DNA from: Deltaproteobacteria bacterium
GTDB lineage: Bacteria; Myxococcota_A; Polyangia; HGW-17
DNA: 15,589 nucleotides
Assembly (NCBI GenBank): GCA_003249585.1
Contig: QKIM01000622.1
Coordinates: forward strand, 1-15,589
Reading direction: 5' to 3'
Shown: piece after piece, positions 13,624 through 15,589 of the stretch
Layout of the letters: each line of letters starts with the position of its first letter
How positions within the stretch are numbered: position 1 is the first letter of the stretch
Position numbers and translations under genes: made by a program
Notes under the pieces: generated by a model
Told to the model about the DNA's origin: nothing
Databases searched by the model: none
The model's input: only the letters and a program-made list of their open reading frames with translations

Positions 13624-15589
13624 ATCGAGAGGCACATCGCTGCTGGCAGCCTTCACGCTGCTGCTCACGCTCACGGCGGCCTTCTACGCCGTGGCCATTC
13701 ACACACGGATCATCGGGCGCCGACACACGGGATTCACCCTCGACGGAGAGTGCGCCGTACGCCACGTTGAGCCTGGACGCCCGGGCGTGGCCCCGGGGGA
13801 TCGCCTCGTCGGGTGGCGCCAGGGGGAACAGCGCGGCCCCATCTCCAGCGTCTTCATGTGGCTCAAGGTCGTGGAACGCCTGGACTACGGCCCCGTCGAT
13901 CTCACCTTCTCACGAAAGGACGGCGCAACCACCACGGTCACCTGGGACATCCGGCGCCCACCCGTGTGGCCCAAGCTCGGGTTCACTCTCGGGCCCCTCG
14001 TCCTGTGCATCATCGCCGTGGCCCTCCTGCTGGCACGCAGGAGAGAGGGGGATATCTTCTATCTCATGGTCATCACCCTGGTGGCCACCTACATCCTCGC
14101 CCTCTCCTACACCAACCTCGACGCCATCGCCGCATCCCCCTTCTACCTCATCAGTTTCCTCTTCTGGAACGTCCTGGCCCCGCCGTCGCTGCTGCTCTTC
14201 TTTTTGCACTACCCCTACCGCAAGCGCGGGGTGACGGGGACCCTCACGGCCCTCATGTACGTCCCGGCGCTCATCTCCTTCATGGTGACCTCCTACCTGT
14301 ACGTGCGCTTCTATTTCACGCCCACGCACCACAACCAGGAGTCGCTGCTCTTCGTGGGCCGCCTGCTCATCCCCGGCACCAACTTCCTCTACGGTCTGGG
14401 CATGGTGTGGGCCATCTTCCACTCCCTGCTGCGGGGTCCCTCCTGGGAGCGCCCCCGCATGATCCTGGTCGTCTACGGGCTGTTCATCATCCTCCTGATG
14501 ATCTCTTCGTGGGTCTTCATCTCCTCGCGGGACAACGCCCTGGCCCAGATCATCACGGGCCCGGACCTCCTCATGGTGATGCACATGGTGCTCTCCATCT
14601 CCCTGTACTCCTCCACGAGCCGTGGCTGGGTCAGCCTGGCCCAGCGACTGGTGAACCGGGGCGTCTTCTATGTGGTCCTCACCATCGGCATCCTGTTGTT
14701 CTACCTCATCCTCTCCTGGGTCCTGGGCCTTCTGCTCACCCAGATGTTCGGGCTGAAGTCCCGCACGGTCACCATCTTCGCCGCCGTCATCTCCACGGCG
14801 GGGCTCTTCTCCCTGCGGGAGTTCGTCCAGCGCCACATCGACCGCATGCTCTTCCGCACTCGCTACCGCTACGGCGAGCTCCTCAAGGAGGTCTCGGAGC
14901 GCTTCTCCAGCATCATGGAGCTGCCCCGGCTCTTCTCCTCGCTTTTGCAGATCATCGGCGCCTCCATGAAGCTGCGCAGCGGCGCCGCCTGGGTGGTCAA
15001 GTCCCAGCGGGGCGACCTGATCTTCGTCTCCAACTGGGGCGGCACCGAGGGACTGCCCGGCGTCCTCCCCTACGGCAAGGTGCGCAAGGCCTTCCCCCAG
15101 GAGAAGCGTGCCGTGCTCCTCGAAGAGGGCGACGACACAGAGCTCTTCGGGGACCTGACGGCCCGCTGTGTCGTGCCGCTGTATTTCCAGGGCGAACTCT
15201 ACGGGCTCATCGCCCTCGGGGACAAGATCGAGGACATCCCCTACAGCCGTGACGACGCAGACCTCCTGGAGAGCGTGGGCAAACAGGCCGCCGTGGCGGT
15301 GAAGAACTCCATGTCCTACACCACCATCCTCAACCTCAACGCCTCCCTGGCCTCCTCCAAGGCCGAGATCGAGCGGCTCAAGGGCAAGCTCGAGGTGGAG
15401 AACGTCTACCTGCAGCGGGCCCTCCAGGACGCCGGCCGCTTCGGCGACATCGTCGGTGACTCCGAGTCCCTGCGGGGAGTGAAGGCCCTCATCGAGAAGA
15501 TCGCCCCCACCAAAGCCTCGGTGCTCATCCTCGGGGAGAGCGGCACGGGGAAGGAGCTCATCGCCCGGACCATCCACACCCTCTCCCCC
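13598..15589 (+). CDS. Membrane-anchored sigma54-dependent regulator (PDZ-like/multi-TM/GAF/AAA+), 3' truncated by window
   Basis: 664 codons are open from the ATG at 13598 to the window edge, so the C-terminus is missing. Order of parts: membrane segment (14-33); a PDZ-like segment (about 45-118) with VEPGRPGVAPGDRLVGW (57-73), probably outside the membrane; then eight or so hydrophobic segments between 128 and 405; an amphipathic link LREFVQRHIDRMLFRTRYRYG (start 406); a GAF-like domain (about 430-570); a coiled coil (583-612); and the start of an NtrC-type AAA+ domain (614 on) with IVGDSESLRGV and Walker A GESGTGKE (646-653). EN.YLQ before IVG and the ELIARTIH after Walker A are typical of bacterial enhancer-binding proteins. 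It should sense a membrane or periplasmic signal and activate sigma54-RNA polymerase. The GAFTGA loop and the DNA-binding domain lie outside the window, so that role is inferred. It overlaps rlmN by 26 nt and is probably co-expressed with ndk and rlmN. Confidence 0.85.
   Translation, partial: MGSPGTPNKSRGTSLLAAFTLLLTLTAAFYAVAIHTRIIGRRHTGFTLDGECAVRHVEPGRPGVAPGDRLVGWRQGEQRGPISSVFMWLKVVERLDYGPVDLTFSRKDGATTTVTWDIRRPPVWPKLGFTLGPLVLCIIAVALLLARRREGDIFYLMVITLVATYILALSYTNLDAIAASPFYLISFLFWNVLAPPSLLLFFLHYPYRKRGVTGTLTALMYVPALISFMVTSYLYVRFYFTPTHHNQESLLFVGRLLIPGTNFLYGLGMVWAIFHSLLRGPSWERPRMILVVYGLFIILLMISSWVFISSRDNALAQIITGPDLLMVMHMVLSISLYSSTSRGWVSLAQRLVNRGVFYVVLTIGILLFYLILSWVLGLLLTQMFGLKSRTVTIFAAVISTAGLFSLREFVQRHIDRMLFRTRYRYGELLKEVSERFSSIMELPRLFSSLLQIIGASMKLRSGAAWVVKSQRGDLIFVSNWGGTEGLPGVLPYGKVRKAFPQEKRAVLLEEGDDTELFGDLTARCVVPLYFQGELYGLIALGDKIEDIPYSRDDADLLESVGKQAAVAVKNSMSYTTILNLNASLASSKAEIERLKGKLEVENVYLQRALQDAGRFGDIVGDSESLRGVKALIEKIAPTKASVLILGESGTGKELIARTIHTLSP

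Noticed and set aside
13813..15252. Plus-strand 479-codon open frame within the membrane regulator gene
   Set aside because: It is a His/Pro/Arg-rich shadow of the regulator, which is open from 13598 to the window end and shows GAF and AAA+ motifs.
13910..15577. 555-codon minus-strand open frame opposite the membrane regulator
   Set aside because: Asp/Glu/His/Gln-rich composition is typical of the antisense of a GC-rich membrane-protein gene; no domain is recognisable.

Overview
The window is GC-rich and strongly G/C-biased at third codon positions. Its protein families (DnaK and J-protein paralogues with unusual architectures, a transmembrane Ser/Thr protein kinase, a two-domain M16 protease, a small Cys-rich lipoprotein, and a membrane-anchored sigma54 activator) fit a Myxococcota-like or other 'deltaproteobacterial' Gram-negative lineage. 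This placement is inferred from gene content and style, because there is no rRNA or other phylogenetic anchor here. No mobile element, CRISPR array, tRNA or rRNA gene was seen.

Left part (about 1-5619), minus strand. Read in transcription order, the genes are a type-1 glycerate kinase (5619-4510), a J-domain/TPR co-chaperone with an N-terminal winged-helix-like segment (4366-2990), a DnaK/Hsp70 paralogue (2856-547) and a short Cys-rich lipoprotein (495-217). Promoter-like elements lie in front of the J-protein, dnaK and lipoprotein genes. The DnaK has a normal ATPase domain and substrate-binding beta domain. Most of the usual helical lid is replaced by about 155 residues of Pro/Ala/Ser-rich and Met/Gly/Ser-rich low-complexity sequence, followed by a conserved-looking helical tail of about 90 residues. 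The adjacent J-protein keeps its HPD motif, so the two look like a dedicated Hsp70-J pair. The leftmost 216 bases hold no convincing gene, are AT-richer than the rest, and contain a 14-bp perfect palindrome flanked by direct repeats.

Middle part (5620-10682), plus strand. Divergent from the glycerate kinase is a two-gene unit: a tandem-domain M16 zinc protease (HxxEH in the first half, inactive second half) and, 20 bases downstream, a transmembrane Ser/Thr kinase. The kinase has a long acidic disordered N-terminus and a TPR/HEAT-like C-terminal region.

Right part (10683-15589), plus strand. A 170-bp spacer carries a perfect 2 x 19-bp hairpin-forming tandem repeat. After it comes a tight run of four genes: a YgeY-type M20 metallohydrolase, ndk, rlmN (overlapping ndk by 17 nt) and a large membrane regulator (overlapping rlmN by 26 nt). 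The regulator has an N-terminal PDZ-like segment, about eight to ten membrane segments, a GAF-like domain and the start of an NtrC-type AAA+ domain. The window ends just after its Walker A motif.

Most of the window is housekeeping or signalling of known families. The items most worth a second look are the lid-replaced DnaK with its J partner, the membrane-embedded sigma54 activator in an operon with ndk and rlmN, and the YgeY homologue outside any visible selenium/purine context.
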